From NCBI GenBank assembly GCA_018662225.1, contig JABJGO010000073.1, forward strand, positions 1-64,000: 64,000 nt of DNA, read 5' to 3'. How positions within the stretch are numbered: the stretch's first letter is position 1; every line of letters begins with the position of its first letter. The stretch is from Rhodospirillales bacterium. Lineage in GTDB: Bacteria > Pseudomonadota > Alphaproteobacteria > Rhodospirillales > Casp-alpha2. Shown one piece after another: positions 56,963 through 64,000 of this stretch. Under the pieces are notes generated by a model. It searched no databases. It had not been told where the DNA came from and saw nothing but the letters and a program-made list of their open reading frames with translations. The position numbers and the translations under genes are program-made.

Positions 56963-57622
56963 ATGAATGATTCTACATCAATAAAGAAAAAGGCCAAAGG
57001 CAGCCGCGCGGTTATCGATTCATTGAAGATCGATGGCCCACAGACGGCGCAGGCATTGTCTGAGCGTTTAGGCGTAACGGCTATGGCTGTGCGCCAGCAT
57101 CTTTATGACATGGTGGACAAGGGGCTGGTCACCTTTGAAGAAAAGAAAGGCCGGGCCGGTCGTCCGTCCAAGATCTGGGCATTGACTGATGGGGCCAACA
57201 GCTTTTTCCCTGATGGCCATGCTGATCTGGCGGTGGGCCTGATCCATACAGTACGGGCGACATTTGGCGATGCGGGTATTGATCAGCTTATAGCTGTTCG
57301 TACCGGCACACAGCTAAAAGCCTATACCCGCGTGTTGGAACGTAGTGAAGGTATTGAGGCCAAACTGGATTCACTGGCCCAAATTCGAACCGGCGAAGGT
57401 TATATGGCGGACGTTCGGCAAGAGGATGATGGCGCGTATACTTTTATTGAACGGCACTGCCCCATCTGTTCGGCGGCGCAAGTTTGCACCGGGCTTTGTG
57501 CATCCGAGCTATCTGTGTTTCAGAAAACACTTGGCGATGATGTTGTTGTGGAGCGTACCGATCATATCCTGGCGGGTGCACAGCGGTGCGCCTATCGCGT
57601 CACGCCCCGCGATAACGGATAA
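56963..57622 (+). CDS. Winged-helix regulator with cysteine cluster (SufR-like)
   Basis: A 219-residue protein. The N-terminal winged helix (about 10-75) reads IDGPQTAQALSERLGVTAMAVRQHLYDMVDKGLVTFEEKKGRAGRPSKIWALT. The C-terminal part contains HCPICSAAQVCTGLCASELSVF and AGAQRCAYRV, four or five cysteines in the arrangement seen in SufR-type [4Fe-4S] regulators. It may therefore sense iron-sulfur or redox state. Divergent from the Rieske gene with palindromes between them. The start at 56963 is chosen because the longer frame from 56864 runs into the Rieske gene. Confidence 0.82.
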   Translation: MNDSTSIKKKAKGSRAVIDSLKIDGPQTAQALSERLGVTAMAVRQHLYDMVDKGLVTFEEKKGRAGRPSKIWALTDGANSFFPDGHADLAVGLIHTVRATFGDAGIDQLIAVRTGTQLKAYTRVLERSEGIEAKLDSLAQIRTGEGYMADVRQEDDGAYTFIERHCPICSAAQVCTGLCASELSVFQKTLGDDVVVERTDHILAGAQRCAYRVTPRDNG

Positions 57623-57627
57623 CGGCC

Positions 57628-57909
57628 ATGTGGCTCATCAAAACAGCTCTCATGTTTGGCCTGCGCCAGATCCGATGGGTGATTGGTTTCGTGGCATTTG
57701 GTGCGGCCTCGGTGGTGTTCAAAATTCTGTCGGCCCAGGACATGATCATGTTGCCGGGCATGGAAGAAGCTTATCAGGTGGACACAACAGACCCGTACAT
57801 TGCCGCCGCCATCGTCTTTCTGGTGATCAGCCGTAGCCTCAAGAAAATCTCAAACCGGTTCATTACAAATGTGGGCGCGGGGTTTGACCGCCTGCGTAGC
57901 AGCGACTAA
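57628..57909 (+). CDS. Small membrane protein, unknown function
   Basis: A 93-residue protein with two hydrophobic segments (about 17-36 and 58-71) and a basic C-terminus [22 protein letters not shown] do not recognise it. It begins 5 bases after the regulator gene and ends 11 before queA, so it may be transcribed with either. Confidence 0.6.
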   Translation: MWLIKTALMFGLRQIRWVIGFVAFGAASVVFKILSAQDMIMLPGMEEAYQVDTTDPYIAAAIVFLVISRSLKKISNRFITNVGAGFDRLRSSD

Positions 57910-57920
57910 GACCTGCGGCT

Positions 57921-58988
57921 ATGAAAGTAGACCTGTTCGATTTCGATCTACCCACCGAATGCATCGCCCAGCAACCGGCGCGACCACGGGATTCAGCGAA
58001 GCTGCTGCATGTTCCTTCAGATGGGAAACTGGCTGATCTATCTGTGCGTGATCTGCCCGGCCTGTTACGGGCGGGCGATATCATGGTCTTTAACAACACC
58101 CGCGTTATTCCAGCACGGTTAAGCGGTCACCGCCGCCGTGGAGGCGGGCCTGTACCGGGCCCGAGGATCGACGTGACCCTGCACAAACGTGTGGATGATG
58201 ATACGTGGCAGGCCTTCGCCCGGCCGGGCAAGAAGCTGGCCGAAGGCGACGTGATCGTCTTCGCCGATGATTTCAGTGCGACCTTGACCAATAAATCAGA
58301 AGGCGGCGAAATTACGCTGGTCTTTCGCTGTCCCACGCAGCCCCTGCGTGACAACCTGATCGCGCACGGCATTATGCCGCTGCCGCCGTATATTCACCGC
58401 AGCACCGAAGGTGATGTTCACGACGATGACGATTACCAGACGGTCTATGCGGAAACCGAAGGCGCGGTGGCTGCCCCCACAGCCGGACTGCACTTCACGG
58501 ACGGACTACTGGCTGCGCTGGACGACGCGGGCGTTCAACGCACCTTCGTCACCCTGCACGTGGGCGCGGGGACGTTTCTGCCGGTGAAGGTTGATGATAC
58601 CGACGATCACCAGATGCACGCGGAATGGGGCGAGATCAGCCAGAAAACAGCCGATCTCATTAATCACGCCCGAGCCAGTGGTGGCCGCGTGATTGCCGTG
58701 GGCACCACGTCTCTCAGGTTATTGGAAAGTGCGGTGGATGAAGGCGGTGCTATTCAACCATTTTCACAAGAAACCGAGATATTCATCACGCCCGGCTATG
58801 AGATCAAATCCGCCGATATGTTGATGACCAATTTCCATCTGCCCCGGTCAACCCTGTTCATGCTGGTCAGCACCTTTGCCGGACAACCCGAAATGCGTCA
58901 CGTGTACGAGCATGCCATCGCGGGCGGGTATCGGTTCTACTCATATGGAGATACGTCGTTATTAGAGTTAAACAATAAAAAAGTGTAA
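57921..58988 (+). CDS. queA: S-adenosylmethionine:tRNA ribosyltransferase-isomerase
   Basis: Makes epoxyqueuosine on tRNA from preQ1 and SAM. The 355-residue product shows [39 protein letters not shown], the central [22 protein letters not shown] and [29 protein letters not shown]. Normal length (about 340-360). Followed by cysH and tgt, so part of a queuosine group. Confidence 0.96.
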   Translation: MKVDLFDFDLPTECIAQQPARPRDSAKLLHVPSDGKLADLSVRDLPGLLRAGDIMVFNNTRVIPARLSGHRRRGGGPVPGPRIDVTLHKRVDDDTWQAFARPGKKLAEGDVIVFADDFSATLTNKSEGGEITLVFRCPTQPLRDNLIAHGIMPLPPYIHRSTEGDVHDDDDYQTVYAETEGAVAAPTAGLHFTDGLLAALDDAGVQRTFVTLHVGAGTFLPVKVDDTDDHQMHAEWGEISQKTADLINHARASGGRVIAVGTTSLRLLESAVDEGGAIQPFSQETEIFITPGYEIKSADMLMTNFHLPRSTLFMLVSTFAGQPEMRHVYEHAIAGGYRFYSYGDTSLLELNNKKV

Positions 58989-59079
58989 TATAAAAATAAA
59001 CACAAATTTATCTCGTAATTAATAAAAAACGCGCTTAGACTACCGCTTCTTCGTTTCTCAAAGACGGTAGGAATTCACC

Positions 59080-59808
59080 ATGCCACTGGATAGCGGCGTT
59101 TTGCCGGATGACGATCCGGCGCAGGAACTTAAGGCTCAGTACGGGCATCTGACAGGTCTCGATTTTCTGGATGCCATGATCAATGATGCCTTTCCGGGCC
59201 GTATTGCCGTGTCTTCATCGTTTGGAACGGAATCGGCTGTATTGCTGCATCAGGTGGCCCAGGTGGCCCCGGCGACGCCTGTTTTGTTTCTGGATACCGG
59301 GATGCTGTTTGCCCAGACTATTCAGTATGAAAAGAAACTGCGTACCCAGTTGGGCCTGACCGATGTGCGGGTGATCCGGCCTGATCCTGACTACATCAAG
59401 TCTTATGATCCGGATGGCACGTTGCATAAACGCGATACGGACTCCTGCTGTCATATGCGTAAGGTTCTGCCCATGGAGCACGCGCTCCAGCCATTCGATG
59501 CGTGGATCACCGGCCGCAAACGCATTCACGGCGGCTTGCGTGCGACGCTGTCCATGATCGAGCACGATGGGAAGCACTATAAAATCAACCCCATGGTCGA
59601 CTGGACCCCTGAGCAGATCAAAGCTGCCTTCACCGGCCACGGCCTGCCGCGTCATCCCTTGGAAGTAATGGGCTATACCTCGGTTGGTTGCTATCCCTGC
59701 ACCGGATTGCCGGAAGCGGGTACCGACAGCCGCAGTGGTCGTTGGGCTGGTCAAGACAAGACAGAGTGTGGCATTCATAAGGCTCCCTGGGCTGGCGAAG
59801 GTATTTAG
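59080..59808 (+). CDS. cysH: APS/PAPS reductase with iron-sulfur cysteine motif
   Basis: Reduces adenylyl-sulfate (APS, or PAPS) to sulfite. The 242-residue product has the PAPS-reductase fold with VSSSFGTESAVLLHQVAQV, VLFLDTGMLFAQTIQYEKKL, the double-cysteine motif DSCCHMRKVLPMEHAL, and the later GCYPCTGLP (CxxC) together with ECGIH near the C-terminus. The CC...CxxC set indicates a [4Fe-4S] cluster, so it is probably the APS-using type rather than the cluster-free PAPS-only type. It is placed between queA and tgt, a position with no obvious functional reason. Confidence 0.93.
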   Translation: MPLDSGVLPDDDPAQELKAQYGHLTGLDFLDAMINDAFPGRIAVSSSFGTESAVLLHQVAQVAPATPVLFLDTGMLFAQTIQYEKKLRTQLGLTDVRVIRPDPDYIKSYDPDGTLHKRDTDSCCHMRKVLPMEHALQPFDAWITGRKRIHGGLRATLSMIEHDGKHYKINPMVDWTPEQIKAAFTGHGLPRHPLEVMGYTSVGCYPCTGLPEAGTDSRSGRWAGQDKTECGIHKAPWAGEGI

Positions 59809-59838
59809 TCGCCCTGATTACGACGGAAAGCACCGTGA

Positions 59839-61047
59839 ATGCGATTGCATGGCTTGAACTGGGACGCGAAGAAGTTTATCCAGACCGCTTCTGACAAAGC
59901 GAACAATGGTGAACCTGTGCACGGAATAAAATTCGATCTGAAATCAACGGACGGTATGGCCCGGCGCGGTGCCATCACCACGGCCCATGGTGTGATCCAG
60001 ACGCCAGCGTTTATGCCTGTGGGTACAGCCGCCACGGTTAAGACCATGCGCCCTGAATCGGTGGCAGAGACCGGTGCCGAGATCATTCTGGGCAATACCT
60101 ATCATCTGATGCTGCGTCCGGGGGCCGAGCGTATTGCATCCTTGGGTGGGTTGCACAAATTTATGAACTGGCCGGGGCCTATCTTAACGGATTCAGGCGG
60201 TTTTCAGGTCATGTCCCTGTCAGAGCTGCGCAAGATCACCGAGGACGGCGTGCGCTTTCGCTCGCACATTGATGGCTCCTACCACGACCTGACACCTGAA
60301 CGGTCTATCGAAATTCAACACTTGCTGGATTCAAACATCACCATGGTGCTGGATGAATGTACGCCGTACCCGGCAACGGAACAGCAGGCCACGGATTCCA
60401 TGCGCCTGTCCATGCGTTGGGCGGCACGGTCCAAGGCGGCGTTTCAGAAACGTGACGGTTATGGTCTGTTCGGCATTGTGCAGGGCGGCGTTTATCCGAG
60501 CTTGCGCGCCGAATCGGCCAAGGCGCTCAGCGATATCGGCTTCGATGGCTACGCCGTTGGCGGGCTGGCCGTGGGGGAAGGGCGCGAGGCTATGTTCGCG
60601 ACCCTTGATGTGACCACGCCTGAATTACCGGGTGATCGACCACGCTACCTCATGGGCGTGGGCAAACCGGAAGATTTGGTGGGTGCCGTTGCCCGTGGTG
60701 TGGACATGTTCGATTGCGTGTTACCGACCCGGTCCGGACGCACAGGTCAGGCCTTTACCCGGCGGGGTCAGGTCAACATCCGCAACGCGCGGCACAAAGA
60801 TGACCCGCGACCACTGGACGAAGAATGCACCTGCCCGGCCTGCACCAGTTACAGCCGTGCCTATTTGCACCATCTGGCTTCGTCCAAAGAGGTTCTGGGC
60901 CTGATGCTGCTCAGCTGGCACAACCTGCATTACTATCAGCAATTGATGAGCGGCATTCGCGCCGCCATCGAAGCTGGCACCTACGCCGATTTCATGGCTG
61001 CGTTTGAGGTTGAATACGGTGGCGGGGATATAGCGCCGTTAGATTAA
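59839..61047 (+). CDS. tgt: Queuine/preQ1 tRNA-guanine transglycosylase
   Basis: Exchanges guanine-34 for preQ1 in tRNA. The product has the nucleophile motif [20 protein letters not shown] (Asp after LT) and the zinc-binding [17 protein letters not shown], plus [15 protein letters not shown] and [16 protein letters not shown]. The annotated ATG gives 402 residues; the GTG at 59917 ([13 protein letters not shown]) gives 376, the usual length, and matches the family start better, though its ribosome site is weak. Queuosine synthesis also involves queA and queF nearby. Confidence 0.95.
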   Translation: MRLHGLNWDAKKFIQTASDKANNGEPVHGIKFDLKSTDGMARRGAITTAHGVIQTPAFMPVGTAATVKTMRPESVAETGAEIILGNTYHLMLRPGAERIASLGGLHKFMNWPGPILTDSGGFQVMSLSELRKITEDGVRFRSHIDGSYHDLTPERSIEIQHLLDSNITMVLDECTPYPATEQQATDSMRLSMRWAARSKAAFQKRDGYGLFGIVQGGVYPSLRAESAKALSDIGFDGYAVGGLAVGEGREAMFATLDVTTPELPGDRPRYLMGVGKPEDLVGAVARGVDMFDCVLPTRSGRTGQAFTRRGQVNIRNARHKDDPRPLDEECTCPACTSYSRAYLHHLASSKEVLGLMLLSWHNLHYYQQLMSGIRAAIEAGTYADFMAAFEVEYGGGDIAPLD

Positions 61048-61058
61048 TACCCGCCAGA

Positions 61059-61865
61059 CTAATGCCCGACGGCGAAGTCGTTTCGCCCCGTCTTGTCTCC
61101 ACCCCTTAACTGAAACAGCGCGCGCTTGGAATAATCGTGCGTGGGGTTGTCGCTGTCGGCGCCTTTTGAATGATTGAAGAACGACGTGCCGGGCATGATG
61201 CGGAGTACGAAACCGGCGCGCCGGTCCGGTGTGGTATTGGCTCCTGATCCGTGGACGATGAACACGTCATGGATGGAAATTTGGCCCGCTTTGCGAATCA
61301 CATCTACGGCCTTGTCTTCGTCTACCCATTCATCATCGATTTCCTGAAACAGGGTCAGATCGTCCCGTTCGTTCCAGTGATGGGGGTATCCGCGGCGGTC
61401 CTGGTGCGATCCGGGCTGGTAACGCATGCAGCCGTTTTCGGCGGTGGCATCATCAATGGCGATCCACACTGTGATCGTGGCCATGGGCTCGATAGGGTAA
61501 TAGTCGGCGTCCTGATGCCATGGTGTGGCTTTACCCACCAACGGCGGCTTACCAAACAAGGTGGTGCCCCACAGGATCAGGTCTTCACCGGCGACTTGAG
61601 AAACCATATCCAGAATGTCGTCGTTGCGGGCGAGATCCATCCAGAACGGATCACCCTTTACACCCTGCGCGCCTGTTTTTTGCAGGTGTGGGCCCAACAT
61701 GAAATTAGGGCTGACGCCCGGAGTGTCTGAATTTTCGGCCACGATGCGACCGTAAGCCTCGCGCATCTGGTTCAATAAATCATCCGGCATCTGGTAATCC
61801 GGCATGATAAAGCCGTCGCGATGATAGGCTTTGATTTGTTGGTTCGATAACGTGGCTGCGCTCAT
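61059..61865 (-). CDS. Phytanoyl-CoA dioxygenase family protein
   Basis: A 268-residue Fe(II)/2-oxoglutarate dioxygenase. The facial triad is visible as [12 protein letters not shown] (HxD) and the later [21 protein letters not shown] (distal His and Arg). The N-terminal [17 protein letters not shown] is typical of the family. Substrate unknown. GGAG 6 bases upstream favours the ATG at 61865; ATG 61868 is adjacent. The longer frame from 61958 lies within the divergent queF leader. A second PhyH protein is at 20011-20841. Confidence 0.85.
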   Translation of the reverse strand: MSAATLSNQQIKAYHRDGFIMPDYQMPDDLLNQMREAYGRIVAENSDTPGVSPNFMLGPHLQKTGAQGVKGDPFWMDLARNDDILDMVSQVAGEDLILWGTTLFGKPPLVGKATPWHQDADYYPIEPMATITVWIAIDDATAENGCMRYQPGSHQDRRGYPHHWNERDDLTLFQEIDDEWVDEDKAVDVIRKAGQISIHDVFIVHGSGANTTPDRRAGFVLRIMPGTSFFNHSKGADSDNPTHDYSKRALFQLRGGDKTGRNDFAVGH

Positions 61866-61947
61866 CATTCTCTCCTGTTCCCGGTCAATGAATAACACAC
61901 CCACATTAAAAGTGGACCCAAAAGTTATGGTGGGGTATGCATGGGCC

Positions 61948-62409
61948 ATGAACGACACGATTTATGATAATCTGAGCCAATTGGGCGGTGGGGCTGAGAT
62001 GCCCGCATCACCTGACGAGGCCGTGCTGGAAACCGTACCGAACCCGCAGGACGTAGGTTATCTGGTCCGGTTTACCTGCCCTGAATTCACGTCTGTGTGC
62101 CCGGTGACGGGCCAGCCGGACTTCGCCCATTTGATGATCGATTATGTGCCAGACAACCTGATCGTGGAAAGCAAATCGCTGAAGCTGTATCTGAGCAGCT
62201 TCCGAAATCATGCGGCATTTCACGAAGATTGTACGGTGGGTATTGCCAGGCGACTGGTGGATACCATGTCACCCAAATGGCTGCGCATTGGTGGATACTG
62301 GTATCCGCGCGGGGGTATTCCCATTGATGTGTTCTATCAAACCGGCGAGCCACCCGCAGAGGTATGGATCCCCGAACAGGGTGTGCCACCCTATCGTGGT
62401 CGCGGCTAG
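61948..62409 (+). CDS. queF: NADPH-dependent 7-cyano-7-deazaguanine reductase QueF
   Basis: Reduces preQ0 to preQ1. The 153-residue, unimodular form has the catalytic Cys in [17 protein letters not shown] (near 49) and the QueF signature [20 protein letters not shown]. This is the usual short form. The frame opens at 61831, but the ATG at 61948 (MNDTIYDN) fits the family. With queA and tgt it makes a queuosine group, though the plus-strand queF is separated from tgt by the PhyH gene. Confidence 0.95.
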   Translation: MNDTIYDNLSQLGGGAEMPASPDEAVLETVPNPQDVGYLVRFTCPEFTSVCPVTGQPDFAHLMIDYVPDNLIVESKSLKLYLSSFRNHAAFHEDCTVGIARRLVDTMSPKWLRIGGYWYPRGGIPIDVFYQTGEPPAEVWIPEQGVPPYRGRG

Positions 62410-62422
62410 GTCTTAATATCTA

Positions 62423-62632
62423 CTAATCCAGCGCCTGTACCTCAGTGATAACGAAGCCCTGGTGTTTTGGGTGACGTCTTTCAATTCTCTCGCGAGCACC
62501 GGCCTCGTCGTTTGCTGCTATTTCAATATAATGCATGTCGGCCCACTCGTCGTCGAGGCGAGAATGGCGTTTGCCCTCGGCGAGCCTTTCTTTAACAACC
62601 TCGTTATATATGGTCACTTCATACAGTGCCAT
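62423..62632 (-). CDS. Small conserved-looking hypothetical protein
   Basis: A 69-residue soluble protein (starting MALYEVTIYNEVVKERLAEGKRH, ending VITEVQALD), beta-alpha in pattern with a central helix AGARERIERRHP. The codon use and the AAGGGAT about 5-8 bases before the ATG support a real gene. I do not recognise a family. It lies convergent with queF and may be an rRNA- or metal-unrelated small binding protein; the function is unknown. Confidence 0.6.
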   Translation of the reverse strand: MALYEVTIYNEVVKERLAEGKRHSRLDDEWADMHYIEIAANDEAGARERIERRHPKHQGFVITEVQALD

Positions 62633-62736
62633 TGGGTGATCCCTTCCTCTCCGCGCGTAAACAAGATGAAGGTAAACATGCCCCAGTCGATGATATTTAG
62701 TCTGTGATAATAATCACACAAACACTGATGGCAGCA

Positions 62737-63588
62737 TTATTGATAAAGCTGCAGAAATATGACGCCAGCGGCGACGAGAACAGAACAGGTGATGCGCCGG
62801 GGACCGAGCCCTTCTTTCAGGATGTACGCACCGATGACGGCGCCAAATATGACGCTGGTCTCCCGCAAAGCGACCACTTGAACGGCGGACGACTGACTGT
62901 ATGCCCATATGATGATCAGGTAGCCGAATGCTGAACTGTTGCCCGCGATTAATGCCCGACCAATGAGAGGTCGTACCATTGGGATAAGGGCACGGCGCCG
63001 GGTCGCCACCGTGTAAGCAGGAAACCAGCAGCACGACACAATGGAAAGATAGGCATAATAACCAATGGCTGTGTCGGCCAAACGGACGCCCCTGGAATCA
63101 ATGACAGAATAGCTGGCGATCATGCAGCCACAGGCCAGTGCGTATAAGAACCCCCGGTCGATCTTCTTGTCGCCTGCATATCTTTTCGAAAATATGAGGC
63201 CAATAATGCCGATCGATATCAGGAGAATCGCCCCATAGCCGTGCAGCGGTAAAACATCATCGCCAATTGCAATGCCGGCAATGGCGACCAGTAGCGGCGC
63301 AGACCCACGCGCAATGGGATACGATCTGCCAAAATCGCCGTAGCGATAGGCCTTCAGTAAGAAAACTCGGTAAAAGACAAGGACGCCCACCGACATCACA
63401 ATATAGGGCAGTGCCTGAATATCCGGTGTGGGGGCGATAAAGATAATCAGGAACAGGCTGATGCAGAACATAACGATGTCCTGAAACGCCATGGCGACCA
63501 TTCGGTCACCAGCGCTCTTAAGCAATGCATTCCAGGTGGCATGCAAGAGGGCGGCCCCAAGGACAGCGAAAAGAACCACGCTATCCAT
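62737..63588 (-). CDS. EamA/DMT-superfamily transporter
   Basis: A 283-residue inner-membrane protein with about ten hydrophobic segments, in two repeats of five. The first EamA repeat shows LHATWNALLKSAGDRMVAMAF and SYPIARGSAPLLVAIAGIAIG; the second VVALRETSVIFGAVIGAYILKEGLGPRRITCSVLVAAGVIFL. It probably exports or imports a small metabolite such as an amino acid or nucleobase. Substrate unknown. Confidence 0.85.
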   Translation of the reverse strand: MDSVVLFAVLGAALLHATWNALLKSAGDRMVAMAFQDIVMFCISLFLIIFIAPTPDIQALPYIVMSVGVLVFYRVFLLKAYRYGDFGRSYPIARGSAPLLVAIAGIAIGDDVLPLHGYGAILLISIGIIGLIFSKRYAGDKKIDRGFLYALACGCMIASYSVIDSRGVRLADTAIGYYAYLSIVSCCWFPAYTVATRRRALIPMVRPLIGRALIAGNSSAFGYLIIIWAYSQSSAVQVVALRETSVIFGAVIGAYILKEGLGPRRITCSVLVAAGVIFLQLYQ

Positions 63589-63612
63589 AAGGTTTATATC
63601 TCATCTGGCGGG

Positions 63613-64000
63613 TTAGTTTTCCAACGCAGGTGGTGCGCCGTCGGTGATTTCCACGATATCGCCGGGGAAAAACCCGTTAAAGGCGGTGCGCACGGCGTTT
63701 GAGTATGCCCCCATGGTGGCGACCTCAATCCAGTCACCTTCTTGAATATCAGCGGGTAACGGTACAGGTTTCGGCAACTTATCCAGTGAATCACAGGTCG
63801 GGCCGAAAACTGACATCGGTATTACATCACCGGTTACGGTCGATCCGTCATGGCGGAAAACCTGTGTCGGATACCACACGTCGCCATTAGAAATATTGTT
63901 TTCTGAAAAGCTGCCATAAATTCCGTCGTTGATATAGATGGTGTCACCCTTTCGCAGCAGGACCTGCACGACCAGGGACAGGCCATCGGCCACCATCGAC
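63613..64000 (-). CDS. PLP-dependent decarboxylase, C-terminal part (partial at window end)
   Basis: The frame runs beyond the window end, so only the C-terminal 129 residues are seen. VIPMSVFGPTCDSLDKLPKPVPLP and GDWIEVATMGAYSNAVRTAFNGF carry the substrate-specificity loop (GPTCDSxD, with the Cys and Asp of the active site) of fold type III ornithine, lysine, or arginine decarboxylases of eukaryotic type. The substrate (ornithine, diaminopimelate, or carboxynorspermidine) cannot be decided from this part. A second polyamine-linked gene is the ureohydrolase at 54233. Confidence 0.85.
   Translation of the reverse strand, partial: SMVADGLSLVVQVLLRKGDTIYINDGIYGSFSENNISNGDVWYPTQVFRHDGSTVTGDVIPMSVFGPTCDSLDKLPKPVPLPADIQEGDWIEVATMGAYSNAVRTAFNGFFPGDIVEITDGAPPALEN

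Overview
This window looks like a chromosomal segment of a mid-GC alphaproteobacterium, probably a marine or aquatic Rhodospirillales-like lineage. The support is a CcrM-type GANTC methyltransferase, two DUF2336 proteins, the rpmH-rnpA-yidD-yidC-yihA-argB order, a dapD-dapE pair beside a HAD phosphatase, and a NudC, RmuC and RecR set typical of the class. Lineage is inferred from gene content only. Most of the window is ordinary core genome with short operons on both strands. I see no tRNA, 16S/23S rRNA or CRISPR array.

Layout: 1-0.5 kb holds the right end of an insertion sequence that has run into a small AT-rich gene. 0.6-10.6 kb holds nudC-mscS, a copper-protein-like lipoprotein, a 266-bp element with long terminal inverted repeats, the 4.5S SRP RNA, dnaX, a CaiD-like hydratase, a run of small genes with palindromic repeats, and ybaB-recR. 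10.6-30.7 kb holds NfeD/SPFH, rmuC, def-fmt, truA, dapD-dapE, a PAS-GAF-GGDEF protein with two DUF2336 paralogues, argB, and the yihA-yidC-yidD-rnpA-rpmH cluster; rpmH has a GTG start. 30.9-43.9 kb holds a TVP38 protein with a flavin disulfide oxidoreductase, a histidine kinase with tam, a three-gene cytochrome module (dihaem c, tetrahaem NapC type, b561), ggt, panB-panC and ccrM.

The accessory-looking stretch is 44.1-57.9 kb. On the minus strand an aminotransferase, a PfkB kinase, a sulfatase and a hybrid-free sensor kinase are packed together. Divergent from them run an EutB-like dehydratase, an EutC-like cyclodeaminase/imine reductase and a CocE/NonD hydrolase. Next come a ureohydrolase, an unusual 532-residue Rieske-helical fusion, and a divergent winged-helix regulator with a cysteine cluster. 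I read this as a catabolic island for an unidentified nitrogenous, perhaps hydroxylated or sulfated, substrate. The last part (57.9-62.4 kb) groups three queuosine genes (queA, tgt, queF) around an iron-sulfur APS/PAPS reductase, and the window ends inside a PLP-dependent decarboxylase.

The most interesting non-coding signals are: a family of small hairpins with compensatory stem changes placed just after stop codons (6.2, 33.1 and 54.2 kb); seven GANTC sites packed into the 118 bp before ccrM; and a G8 run in dnaX, placed where a -1 slip would give a gamma-length protein.
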